Positions 20,432-27,960 of a stretch of DNA of 64,000 bases are shown here, in pieces. The notes beneath the pieces are model-generated. The model saw nothing but the letters and a program-made list of their open reading frames with translations, was not told where the DNA came from and made no database searches. This DNA is from Candidatus Limnocylindrales bacterium. Its GTDB lineage: Bacteria > Desulfobacterota > Binatia > UBA1149 > CAITLU01. A program made the translations under genes and the position numbers. Numbering within the stretch: position 1 is the stretch's first letter; every line of letters starts with the position of its first letter. Where the stretch lies: assembly GCA_035626395.1 (NCBI GenBank), contig DASPNR010000002.1, forward strand, positions 126,501 through 190,500, given 5' to 3'.

Positions 20432-21909
20432 GCCGTGCAAGCAGCACCATTGCCCGAGCGGGAGTGGCCGTGCTCGCGCTCGCTTGTGGCGCGGGCGTCG
20501 CCCAGGCGCGGCCGACCTATTTCGACAACTTCAAGGCGCACTACGGGGTTGCCGAGGCGAGCAACCTCGACACGTGCGGCGTCTGCCACTTCCGCTTCAC
20601 CGGATCGGGAGCGCGAAATTCCTTCGGCACCTCGGTGGAGCAGCAGCTGTATCTCGGCAAGTCGGTGGTGCAGTCGCTGACCGACGTCGAGAACGCCGAC
20701 AGCGATGGCGACGGCTTCACCAACGCCCAGGAGATCATCGACTACATGACGTTGCCCGGTTTCAACTGCGACAACTTCATGCAGGCGGTGGGCGCACCCG
20801 CAGGCTATGACACGTACATCACGCCTCTGGTGGACAGCTGCCTGGAACCGCTGGACATCCGTGTCTCGCCCGACTCCGCCGTCCTCGTGGCGCTGGTAGG
20901 CAAGGTGAAGACGTTCGACATCGCCGTCTACAACAACGGCAGCGAGAACCCGCTGCAGATCAGCAGCTACGAGCTGGTCGCGGGCGCGCCGGCCAGCCTT
21001 TCGCTCAGCGGCCCGGCGGCGCCGCTGTCCATTCCGGTCGGTGGCAGCGAGATCATCCAGATCGTGTTCGCGCCGGCGTCGGCGGCCTTCTCGGATGCGA
21101 CGCTGCGCATCTTCTCCGACGACCCCGATGAACCGACGCTGGATCTGCCGATCACGGCGATCTCGACGCCCGATGCCACGGCCGAAGGCGCGCTGCGCGC
21201 TCCGTGCTTCGAGACCATCGGCAAGGCGATGGCGCGCTACACGAAGGCGCACCTTCGCGAGTGGAACCGCTGCTACCTCGAGGAGCTGGCCGGTCGCGCG
21301 TGCGACACGGGCGCCCGCGAGCTGCGCCTGGCCAAGGCCGCCGAGAAGCTGGCCGCCGTCATTGGCGGCGCCAAGGACAAGACCTGCGCGGGCGCGGGCC
21401 TGACGCGCGCCAGCCTGGGCTTTCCCACGCAGTGCAGCGGCGGATGCAGCCAGATGAGCGTGAGCAGCATCTCCAACATCGGCCGGTGCCTGCAGTGCGT
21501 GCAGGACGAGGTCATGACCGAGTACCTGCGCGCCGGCATCGGCACCGGGCCGCCCGACCTTCCGCCCAACGTCATCGCGGGCGAGGACGCATTCGCCTGT
21601 CAGGAGCGCATCCTGCGCGATCTGCAGAAGGGCATGGCTCGCATCTATGCGTCGCTGAACGAGTGCGAGCTGGCTGCGGTGCTGGCCGATGCGGAGGAGG
21701 ATCCCGATTGCCTGACGGCGCAGGCGGCGCAGATCGCCGAGCTGCGCGCGACGGTGGATGCGTCGGTCGACAAGTGCCTCGACACCACCGGTCTGCTCGG
21801 GTGCCGCTTCGAAGGCATGGATGCGGATCCGCTCTGTCTCGGCAACGCGGCCGAGGACCTGGCGAGCGAGCTCAGCCAGACGACCTTCGGCACATACGGC
21901 GAGGAATAG
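20428..21909 (+). CDS. Secreted monohaem protein with EF-hand-like loop, ASH-like Ig domain and Cys-helical module
   Basis: 493 residues. The ATG overlaps the preceding stop by 4 bp, so the two cytochrome-type genes are coupled. Order: signal peptide (ends VAQARPT), one haem c site CGVCH (50-54), a thrombospondin-type-3/EF-hand loop DSDGDGFTNAQE (91-102), an Ig-like ASH-type domain (about 140-250; VYNNGSENPLQI and EIIQIVFAPASA), then the Cys-helical module with units C260-C282 and C391-C413 and the motif CAGAGLTRASLGFP that closely matches CAGASLTPASIGLG in the upstream gene. It looks like a partner of the pentahaem protein rather than an enzyme. Confidence 0.78.
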   Translation: MSRASSTIARAGVAVLALACGAGVAQARPTYFDNFKAHYGVAEASNLDTCGVCHFRFTGSGARNSFGTSVEQQLYLGKSVVQSLTDVENADSDGDGFTNAQEIIDYMTLPGFNCDNFMQAVGAPAGYDTYITPLVDSCLEPLDIRVSPDSAVLVALVGKVKTFDIAVYNNGSENPLQISSYELVAGAPASLSLSGPAAPLSIPVGGSEIIQIVFAPASAAFSDATLRIFSDDPDEPTLDLPITAISTPDATAEGALRAPCFETIGKAMARYTKAHLREWNRCYLEELAGRACDTGARELRLAKAAEKLAAVIGGAKDKTCAGAGLTRASLGFPTQCSGGCSQMSVSSISNIGRCLQCVQDEVMTEYLRAGIGTGPPDLPPNVIAGEDAFACQERILRDLQKGMARIYASLNECELAAVLADAEEDPDCLTAQAAQIAELRATVDASVDKCLDTTGLLGCRFEGMDADPLCLGNAAEDLASELSQTTFGTYGEE

Positions 21910-22024
21910 GCGCCGCGCGTTCAGCGCGGCACGGCAGTCATGAGCGGCGCGGGACGACGATGGTCGTTCCGTGCCGACAAAGCAGGTTCGGTGGCGGCGT
22001 ACGTTTGCGGCGGCCACAAACAGA

Positions 22025-22054
22025 CACGCCCCGGCTCTTTCGAGCCGAGGCGTG
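22025..22054 (-). terminator. Hairpin terminator after first Flp pilin gene
   Basis: A 13 bp stem (22025-22037 with 22042-22054, one mismatch) around a TTTC loop, 30 bp downstream of the pilin stop. Read on the minus strand it is followed by a short T-containing run. Confidence 0.6.
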
Positions 22055-22084
22055 CTGTGTTCGGAGTTGCCTCGTCCTTAGGTC

Positions 22085-22246
22085 TTAGCTGAGCGCCGTG
22101 GCGACCTCGTCGAGCTTGGCCGACAGGTTGGTGCCAACGGAGGTCATGGCCGTGATGGCCGCGATCGAGATCAGAGCGGCAAGCAGGCCGTACTCAATCG
22201 CCGTCGCGCCAGTCTCGTCCTTCATGAATGCAACAAAACGTCCCAT
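22085..22246 (-). CDS. Flp/Fap-type pilin, copy 1
   Basis: A 53-residue protein with the typical Flp layout: a short basic/acidic leader (MGRFVAFMKDETGATA), then IEYGLLAALISIAAI, then a C-terminal LSAKLDEVATALS. The G-A-T-A-IEYGLLAALI block is the prepilin processing and assembly segment of Tad/Flp pili, although the canonical cleavage Gly-x-Glu is shifted. AAGGA lies about 10 nt before the ATG. A near-identical second copy is 450 bp upstream. No tad assembly genes (cpaF, tadA, rcpA) are in the window. Confidence 0.85.
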   Translation of the reverse strand: MGRFVAFMKDETGATAIEYGLLAALISIAAITAMTSVGTNLSAKLDEVATALS

Positions 22247-22632
22247 TTTTTTGTGTCCTTCTTTGTTTAGTGAAGCCGCGGAAGTCGTTCGTCCCTACGC
22301 TCCAGCTCGCTCCCGGACCCTATAAAGCAATCGCGGTGCCAACTGCGGCGGGCGTGGTAAGTCCCTGAAATTCCACGGCAGTCATTGCGGGCTGCCGGCC
22401 GGGCGCCGGTACAGGCATGAACGCGTGCGGGAAAGACGCTGCAGTTGGTGCGACAACCGTCCCGCACAAACGCGGGCTCGATCACGCATAGGTCTGAAGT
22501 GTGCGGCCATTCCGGCAGCGCTGACGGCGCCTGCATCGCACATGCTGGCGGTAAGGACGCCGCGGTGGCCGGCGCCCGTCGTTCGCGCCGGCATCTCCAC
22601 GCATCGGCGAAACACCGGGGCCTGAAAACGAC
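22247..22632. other. Gene-free interval between the two pilin genes
   Basis: About 385 bp with no credible coding frame on either strand. It presumably holds the promoter of the downstream pilin; near 22240-22330 the minus strand is locally A/T-richer than its surroundings. I cannot define a -35/-10 pair with confidence. Confidence 0.4.
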
Positions 22633-22665
22633 TTCGCCCCGGGCCGTTGCCGGCGCCGGGGCGAA
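22633..22665 (-). terminator. Hairpin terminator after second Flp pilin gene
   Basis: A perfect 10 bp inverted repeat (TTCGCCCCGG at 22633-22642, CCGGGGCGAA at 22656-22665) 27 bp downstream of the pilin stop. On the minus strand it is followed by GTCGTTTTC. Likely an intrinsic terminator separating the two pilin transcripts. Confidence 0.65.
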
Positions 22666-22692
22666 TGATCCGAGGCTGCAGGACAGCTCGGA

Positions 22693-22854
22693 TCAGCTGA
22701 GGGTCGTTGCCGCCTCGTCGAGCTTTGCAGCCAGATTGGTTCCGACGCTGCTCATGGCCGTGATGGCCACTACGGAGATCAGAGCCGCCAGCAGGCCGTA
22801 CTCGATCGCCGTCGCGCCGGACTCGTCGTTCCAGAATGCAATCCAATCTTTCAT
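22693..22854 (-). CDS. Flp/Fap-type pilin, copy 2
   Basis: A 53-residue paralogue of the pilin at 22085-22246: MKDWIAFWNDESGATA, then IEYGLLAALISVVAI and NLAAKLDEAATTLS. The C-terminal two thirds are almost identical between copies while the first ten residues differ. I used the ATG at 22854, preceded by GGAGAAAG at good spacing, rather than a longer frame without pilin features. Each copy has its own hairpin terminator, so the two can be expressed at different levels. Confidence 0.85.
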   Translation of the reverse strand: MKDWIAFWNDESGATAIEYGLLAALISVVAITAMSSVGTNLAAKLDEAATTLS

Positions 22855-22951
22855 CTTTCTCCGGTCCTTCTTTGTTGATTGAAGCGACGAGGCGGCGCAG
22901 TGCCCGCCCCGGAACCTCGCGCCAACGAAAGCAAACCGAATGCCAGCAGGA

Positions 22952-23022
22952 ACGGGGTCAGGTCTTCCGATCGAGCACTTCGACGCAGTGCGGAAAATGC
23001 TCCTGAGCAAGACTGACCCCGT
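22952..23022. repeat. REP/RAYT-type palindromic element (71 bp)
   Basis: ACGGGGTCAGGTCTT (22952-22966) is repeated inverted as AAGACTGACCCCGT (23009-23022) with one base deleted. The 42 bp between them contain a smaller hairpin (GCACT/AGTGC). A related tail, AAGCAAGACCTGACCCC, occurs at 52434-52450. The GGGGTCAGGTCTT tail resembles ends I associate with elements moved by REP-associated tyrosine (Y1/RAYT) transposases. That link is from memory, not a search. It sits 12 bp after the stop of the hydrolase gene. Confidence 0.6.
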
Positions 23023-23034
23023 GCCGTCGTGCCG

Positions 23035-25983
23035 TCAGTTGGTGTTGCGGATGAGGAAGGCCAGCAGCGGGTCGTAGACCTGGTTGTGCGACGGGTCGTC
23101 TTCGGCCGAGACGACGTCGATGTGCGCGTAGCCCTCGCTGACATAGGCCTCGAAGCCGCCCGCGACGCCGCCGTAGATCGTGTCGATCGCATCGGTCATG
23201 ACGACGCGCGGGCCGCCGCTGCAGCTGGCCGCCGTGCATGGCGCGATGCTGAGCGCGAACGGCTCCCACGCCGCCATCGTCGGCGAGATGCCATTGCTGC
23301 CGCCGAAGGCGATGACCGGAATGTCGATGTCCGCGCCTTCGGTCAGGTTCTCGATGTCGGGCCGGCCGCGGCCGACCGACAGTGCCGAGGAATCCAGGCC
23401 GCCGGTAAAGCCGCCGGTGCCGACGATCAGCTCGGCCGTGACGCCGAGGCCCGAGGACGCGAAGTACCAGTCACCGATGTTGCGGTCGCCGGTGCGCACC
23501 ATCGTCAGCACGCTCTCCATGCGCGAGATCTCCTTCTCCTGTCCGTTGACGTCGAAGGTGCTGCCCGGCGCGCCGTTGTCCGGCACCGCCAGAGGCGGCA
23601 TCGGCCAGTCGATGCCCTTCCAGTAGCGGTACGGGTCGGTCGTGGAGGCGGCGGCGAGCAGGAACGTGCCGAAGTTGAGGTTCGGCCCGTTGTCCGAAAA
23701 GCCCATCGACGACATGAACGAGACCTCGGGCGAGTAATCGTCGTCGAGGAAGAAGCCCACGGTGGCCTCGGCGCTGCCGGCCGGCAGCAGGTCGAGCAGC
23801 GCAAGACCGGGCACCAGTTCGACGGCGGAGCCCGAGCCGTAGTCCACCTGCGCGATCGAGAGCGAATCGGGATGGCGCCGACCCTGCAGGCTGACGGCGT
23901 CGCCGACGGCGTGAATCTGCGGTGAGATGACGCCGCCGGCGAAAGCATCCACCGGCGGAACGCACTTGTTGGTCAACGCGCCCGCGGCAAGCGGCAGCGC
24001 GGCGCAGTCGGAATCGCCGTTAGGACAAGGCGTGCCGTCGTAGCAGCTGGCCGCGCCGGTGCGGATCGCGTGATAGAGGCCGCCGTCGGCCTTGGCGATG
24101 ACGAAGTCGAGCGCGTCGTCGCTAGGCGGCCCGAGCGGCAGCGAGTCGCCATTGCCCTCGAACAGCACCAGGCCGTCGACCTTCTCGTATCCCGGTACCA
24201 CCGGCACCCCCGGATCGAGGTCGGTGGCCGCGTAGCGCGCGCTGAACAGCGTTCCCAGCGAGTGGCCGCCGAGGAAGACGTTGGGACTGCTCGGCAGCGC
24301 GCGCGCCGCATCGATGACGGCATCGATGTCGTGGATGAACATGTTGTAGGTGAAGTTGGCGATGAAGGGGATGTCCTGCCCCTCATGGAACACCGCGCGG
24401 CGGCTGAGACGGTCATCGAGCGTCAGCCCGAGCTCCTGGCCGAAGTACCAGTCCAGCGCGAGCTGCGGATCGTCCTCGAGCTCGGCGAAATGCGCGCCCG
24501 CATCGTCTTCGAGCTGGTCGGTGCGGCGATCGAACGCCCACACCTCGAGCACGATGTTCCCGTCGGCCGCGGCCTTGGCCACCATCTTTTCCGCGACGAT
24601 CTTCAGCGAATGCGCTCCGCCGGCGAAGCCTGGAACGAGCACCAGGACAGCATCCGGATCGCCCGCGCCCGGCGCGAAGTAGCGCACGTAGGACGCATTG
24701 TTGAGGTTGAAGATCGTGCTGCCGAACTGGCGGTACAGCGAGCCGCCGACCTCCACCGCGTTGGCCGGCGTGCCGTCGGGAGTGTGAGCGGGATCGGCCG
24801 AGCTCGGGATGCTGACCGACTGCGAGTCGGTCGGCCCGATCTGACACGTATTCGTGCAGGTGTCCTCGTTGACGCGGTTGCCGTCGTCGCAGGCTTCGCC
24901 GGCATCGACGACGTTGTTGCCGCACTCGGGCGTGCAGAAGTCCGCGATGTTGAACAGCGACCACGGCGACTCGTTGCCGAGCTGGCAGGTGCGCGGCGCG
25001 ATCTCGTCGATGGCGTAGAACATCGCCTGCTCGGCCGCGTCCTGAGCGCAGGTGATCGCGCCGCCGATGGTCAGCGAGCCCCCGCAGTGCGCGCCAAAAC
25101 CGAGCCCGCCCAGCATCTGCTCGACCGTGACCCCCTCGCAGTAGCCGGCGGCCTTGGTCAGCGACGCGGAGCCGATGGCTGCCGAGACTTTGCCATGAGC
25201 TTTGGGGCATGCCTTGGAGCTGTCGTCGTTGACGTAGCAGGAAGGCGGCTGCGGGAGCTGCGTGATGACGCGGTCGCCGGTCAGGCGGCACTCGAACAGG
25301 CTGCCGAGGCACGGCGCCATGTCCTTGGGCAGCTTCCCGAAGGGCTTGAACATCGTCTTGGCCAGCCCGCGCTGGCACGCCGCCAGCGCCGCCGGATCCC
25401 CGCTGGTGGCCGGGGAATCGGGACGGACGCTCAGGCAGGAGGTGGCCTGCGGATGCGTGCCGGTCAGGCCGGCGCGGTCCATCAGCTCGAACATGCGCGG
25501 AGAGAGGTCCTCGGCGAAGTCGGCCGCGCGGCAGCGCAGACGCGACATCACGCAGGCGATCGCCTGAGCGCGGTTGGTGATGGCGCCGCAGGAGTCCAGC
25601 AGGCGGCGAAAGCCGAGGCCGACGCTGGTGGAATAGTCATAGGGGCGAACCTGCTGGCACGAGCCGGCGATCTTCTCGCCCACGGCCGCCTCTCCCTCAT
25701 CGAGCTTGTCGAGCGTGTTGCTGCAGTAGGCGACGGCCGGCCCGCTGCATGCCTCGAAGCTGCCTCCCGACAGCTCCTCCTCCAGAGCGCATGCGAGCAG
25801 CTTGTCGGAGCATTTCAGCAGCGAGTCGATGCGCTTCTTCAGAAGCGTCGCCGAGTTCTTCAGGAAGGCTTCCTGGCAGTCGACGTAGACGCTGCGGGCT
25901 CGCACCTGTGCATGCGCCGCCGGAGTGCAGACGAACAGAAAGGCCGCCGTGGCAAGCCACGCGGCCGTACGATGAATCCTCAT
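23035..25983 (-). CDS. Large secreted alpha/beta hydrolase with Cys-helical and DUF4215-like modules
   Basis: 982 residues from the ATG at 25983 (AGGGAGGGA upstream; signal peptide ending PAAHAQ). The first ~370 residues are the Cys-rich helical module with Cys-21 residues-Cys units at C36-C58 and C203-C225. A myxobacterial-type Cys repeat follows (CGNNVVDAGEACDDGN). The remainder is an alpha/beta hydrolase: VLVLVPGFAGG as the oxyanion strand and GGHSLGTLFSARYAA as the nucleophile elbow (Ser575). The final His is probably in GYAHIDVVSAEDDPSHN. The C-terminal domain is long (~550 residues) with big insertions, e.g. a Cys-containing YDGTPCPNGDSDC. An extracellular lipase or esterase is likely; the substrate is unknown. 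Confidence 0.78.
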   Translation of the reverse strand: MRIHRTAAWLATAAFLFVCTPAAHAQVRARSVYVDCQEAFLKNSATLLKKRIDSLLKCSDKLLACALEEELSGGSFEACSGPAVAYCSNTLDKLDEGEAAVGEKIAGSCQQVRPYDYSTSVGLGFRRLLDSCGAITNRAQAIACVMSRLRCRAADFAEDLSPRMFELMDRAGLTGTHPQATSCLSVRPDSPATSGDPAALAACQRGLAKTMFKPFGKLPKDMAPCLGSLFECRLTGDRVITQLPQPPSCYVNDDSSKACPKAHGKVSAAIGSASLTKAAGYCEGVTVEQMLGGLGFGAHCGGSLTIGGAITCAQDAAEQAMFYAIDEIAPRTCQLGNESPWSLFNIADFCTPECGNNVVDAGEACDDGNRVNEDTCTNTCQIGPTDSQSVSIPSSADPAHTPDGTPANAVEVGGSLYRQFGSTIFNLNNASYVRYFAPGAGDPDAVLVLVPGFAGGAHSLKIVAEKMVAKAAADGNIVLEVWAFDRRTDQLEDDAGAHFAELEDDPQLALDWYFGQELGLTLDDRLSRRAVFHEGQDIPFIANFTYNMFIHDIDAVIDAARALPSSPNVFLGGHSLGTLFSARYAATDLDPGVPVVPGYEKVDGLVLFEGNGDSLPLGPPSDDALDFVIAKADGGLYHAIRTGAASCYDGTPCPNGDSDCAALPLAAGALTNKCVPPVDAFAGGVISPQIHAVGDAVSLQGRRHPDSLSIAQVDYGSGSAVELVPGLALLDLLPAGSAEATVGFFLDDDYSPEVSFMSSMGFSDNGPNLNFGTFLLAAASTTDPYRYWKGIDWPMPPLAVPDNGAPGSTFDVNGQEKEISRMESVLTMVRTGDRNIGDWYFASSGLGVTAELIVGTGGFTGGLDSSALSVGRGRPDIENLTEGADIDIPVIAFGGSNGISPTMAAWEPFALSIAPCTAASCSGGPRVVMTDAIDTIYGGVAGGFEAYVSEGYAHIDVVSAEDDPSHNQVYDPLLAFLIRNTN

Positions 25984-26007
25984 GTGGGGTCCCTCCCTCC
26001 GAGCGCC

Positions 26008-26036
26008 AATGTTTCGCGCCGCCGCAGGGCTGTCAA
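26008..26036 (-). promoter_or_regulatory. Sigma70-like promoter of the hydrolase gene
   Basis: On the minus strand, consensus TTGACA (26036-26031) is followed after 17 bp by AACATT (26013-26008), about 25 bp before the ATG at 25983. This implies a very short leader that still includes the GGAGGGAGGG ribosome site. Confidence 0.5.
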
Positions 26037-26170
26037 CGAAGTTCCGGGCATGCGACGCAAGGAAACGCTGCTCCGAACATCCAGGAGATACGCGCGCGTC
26101 TGGCTGACGTGCGCGCATCGCTGGCGGCGGCGCGGGCGCGGCCAGCGCGCGGGCGTCGTCGTCGCGGTGC

Positions 26171-26201
26171 TTGACAGAGCCGGATGAGGAGGGCCTACGC
26201 T
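26171..26201 (+). promoter_or_regulatory. Sigma70-like promoter of the TSP3-repeat gene
   Basis: TTGACA (26171-26176), then 19 bp, then TACGCT (26196-26201). The -35 is perfect; the spacer is longer than ideal. The same TACGCT box follows a TTGACA with 17 bp spacing at 56472-56500. Confidence 0.45.
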
Positions 26202-26253
26202 AGTGCATCCACAGATTCACAGGCGTGGTCGCAGTCTGCGCCGGAGGCACGTC

Positions 26254-27135
26254 ATGGCCCGCACGCACCGTAATCTTGGCCGCTTCTCGCTGGTTCTCGC
26301 CCTTGTCTCCTGCGTCGGCCTGTCGGCATTCGCGGTCGCCCAGGACGAGCCGCCGGTGCCGCGACGAAAGCTCCTGCGCGCCGAGGTCGCCAAGTTGCGC
26401 GGCGAGGTCGCGCGTCTGGCCAGCCAGCTCGACTATCTGCAGCGTAGCGAGCGGGGCGACGAGGACGGCGACGCCGGGCCCGAGCCGGGCATGCCGCCGA
26501 GCCCGGGCGGCTATCCCGTCTACGGCCTGTGCTCCGACCCGTGTTCCTACGATTCGGATGAGGACGGTCTCGGCGACTGCGAAGACCCCTGCCCCTGCGA
26601 CCCGAACACCGCCGACGACGACAACGACGGCTATCCCGATTGCTACGATCCGTGCCCCGGCGAGACCGACAACGCATGCGCCGACCCATGCAAGCAGGAC
26701 TCGGACGGCGATCAGGTCGGTGACTGCGAGGACCCGTGCCCCTACGATGCCAACAATGCCGATGACGACGGCGACGGCTGGGCCGACTGCTACGACCCGT
26801 GCACCGGCGACGCAGAAAATCACTGCATCGATCCGTGCCACTACGACTCCGACGGCGACGGCACCACCGACTGCGAAGACCCTTGCCCGTACGATCCCGC
26901 TGAATCCAAGGACAGCGACGAGGACGGCACGGCCGATTGTCAGGACCCCTGCCCCGATGACATCAGCAACGCCTGCAGCGACCCGTGCCAGACCGATCAG
27001 GACGGCGACGGCACCGACGACTGCTGGGATCCGTGCCCGTGGTATCCGACGGGTCCCGCAGGCGGTGAGAACGGCGGAGGCGGCACCACGGACGATTGGT
27101 GCTGGCCGTCGCCCATGGCGCTGCGCGCGCGCTGA
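26254..27135 (+). CDS. Secreted Cys-containing thrombospondin type-3 repeat protein
   Basis: 293 residues from the ATG at 26254 (GGAGG upstream), opening with a signal peptide ending AFAVAQD. A short heptad segment follows (LRAEVAKLRGEVARLASQL, a likely coiled coil). About residues 90-275 are then tandem Asp-rich loops of the form DSDGDG--DCEDPCPYD alternating with D-DNDGYPDCYDPCPG, i.e. thrombospondin type-3 calcium-binding repeats with an extra, regularly spaced Cys in each turn. No catalytic or anchoring domain is seen. A calcium-binding, disulfide-stabilised surface rod is the simplest reading. Confidence 0.75.
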   Translation: MARTHRNLGRFSLVLALVSCVGLSAFAVAQDEPPVPRRKLLRAEVAKLRGEVARLASQLDYLQRSERGDEDGDAGPEPGMPPSPGGYPVYGLCSDPCSYDSDEDGLGDCEDPCPCDPNTADDDNDGYPDCYDPCPGETDNACADPCKQDSDGDQVGDCEDPCPYDANNADDDGDGWADCYDPCTGDAENHCIDPCHYDSDGDGTTDCEDPCPYDPAESKDSDEDGTADCQDPCPDDISNACSDPCQTDQDGDGTDDCWDPCPWYPTGPAGGENGGGGTTDDWCWPSPMALRAR

Positions 27136-27483
27136 CCGGAACGATCGGCGCGGTACTAGCCACCTTGACGTTCCAAGATTGAATCCGGCAGCGGGCCGGG
27201 AACCGCCGCGATCGCCGCGGCGGGCGTCGTCGCGGCGGCCGTAGCGCAGGCGGACTCGCCGCGGCCCGATCCTGCGATGCGCGGCGGCCATTGCCGACGC
27301 GTCCGCCCGATGGCGGACGGAACTCCAGTACAGCCGGCCTATAGGCGGGGTGCGGCCGATGGGCAACGCCGACCTGCCGGTCGGCACGCCGCGGGTGTTG
27401 ACACACGGCGGACATGCGGGCAAATCCACATGGGGGGCAACCGCGTGACTGGCGCAAAAACGACGTTATTCGGGAGAGGTTTC
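27136..27483. other. Gene-free interval with a hairpin and a possible promoter
   Basis: About 350 bp with no credible gene. It holds a small hairpin (GCCGACC, loop TGCC, GGTCGGC at 27368-27385) and a perfect TTGACA at 27398-27403 whose 17-bp-distant -10 (CAAATC) is poor. GGAGAGG at 27473-27479 is the ribosome site for the next gene. Confidence 0.45.
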
Positions 27484-27960
27484 GTGACCAAACCAGGCAA
27501 ATCGTGGCTGGCGGCGGCGGCATGGGTCGCTGTCGTCTTGTGTGCGCGACCGAGCACGGGCGAAGCGCAAGAATACGATCATCTCGAGTGCTACCGAACG
27601 CGGGAGCTCCGGCGTGGAGCTTGGTCGGCAAATGCTCACCTTCTCGACGTTCTGTCGCTCACGCCCGATCCGCGGTTCGCGGGAAACTTCTCCGATCACT
27701 CAGGCTGCCGGATCAAGGGCACACAGCCCACGGAAATCTGCACGCCAGTCGTCAAGTCCCCGAGCGAAGCGCCCGCCGGACCGAACCTGACCAACCGTCT
27801 CGCGTGCTATGCGATGGTGTGTCCGGCTCCATCCGGACATCAAGACATCACACTGACCAACCAGTTCGGCTCGGGCACGGCCACGCTGCGGCAAGCAGCA
27901 ACCCGTCGAAAGAAGACGGTCCGATCGCTGTGCGTCCCGATTGAAGGGGCACTGCGATGA
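27484..27960 (+). CDS. Small secreted 'YDHLECYR' domain protein, unrecognised family
   Basis: 158 residues from a GTG at 27484, chosen because GGAGAGG lies 4 nt upstream and a signal peptide follows (LAAAAWVAVVLCARPSTGEAQ). The mature part is one ~125-residue domain shared with the next gene: EYDHLECYRTR, SLTPDPRF, SGCRIKGTQPTEICTPVVK, APAGPNLTNRLACYAMVC and LTNQFGSGTATL. The conserved Cys positions suggest three disulfides. The start could instead be the ATG at 27430, giving 18 extra residues before the hydrophobic stretch. I do not recognise the family. The ATGA junction couples it to the following gene. Confidence 0.65.
   Translation: MTKPGKSWLAAAAWVAVVLCARPSTGEAQEYDHLECYRTRELRRGAWSANAHLLDVLSLTPDPRFAGNFSDHSGCRIKGTQPTEICTPVVKSPSEAPAGPNLTNRLACYAMVCPAPSGHQDITLTNQFGSGTATLRQAATRRKKTVRSLCVPIEGALR

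Noticed and set aside
24070..26187. A 705-residue plus-strand frame over the hydrolase gene
   Set aside because: Antisense shadow; the minus strand has a signal peptide, the GHSLG nucleophile motif and a Cys pattern.
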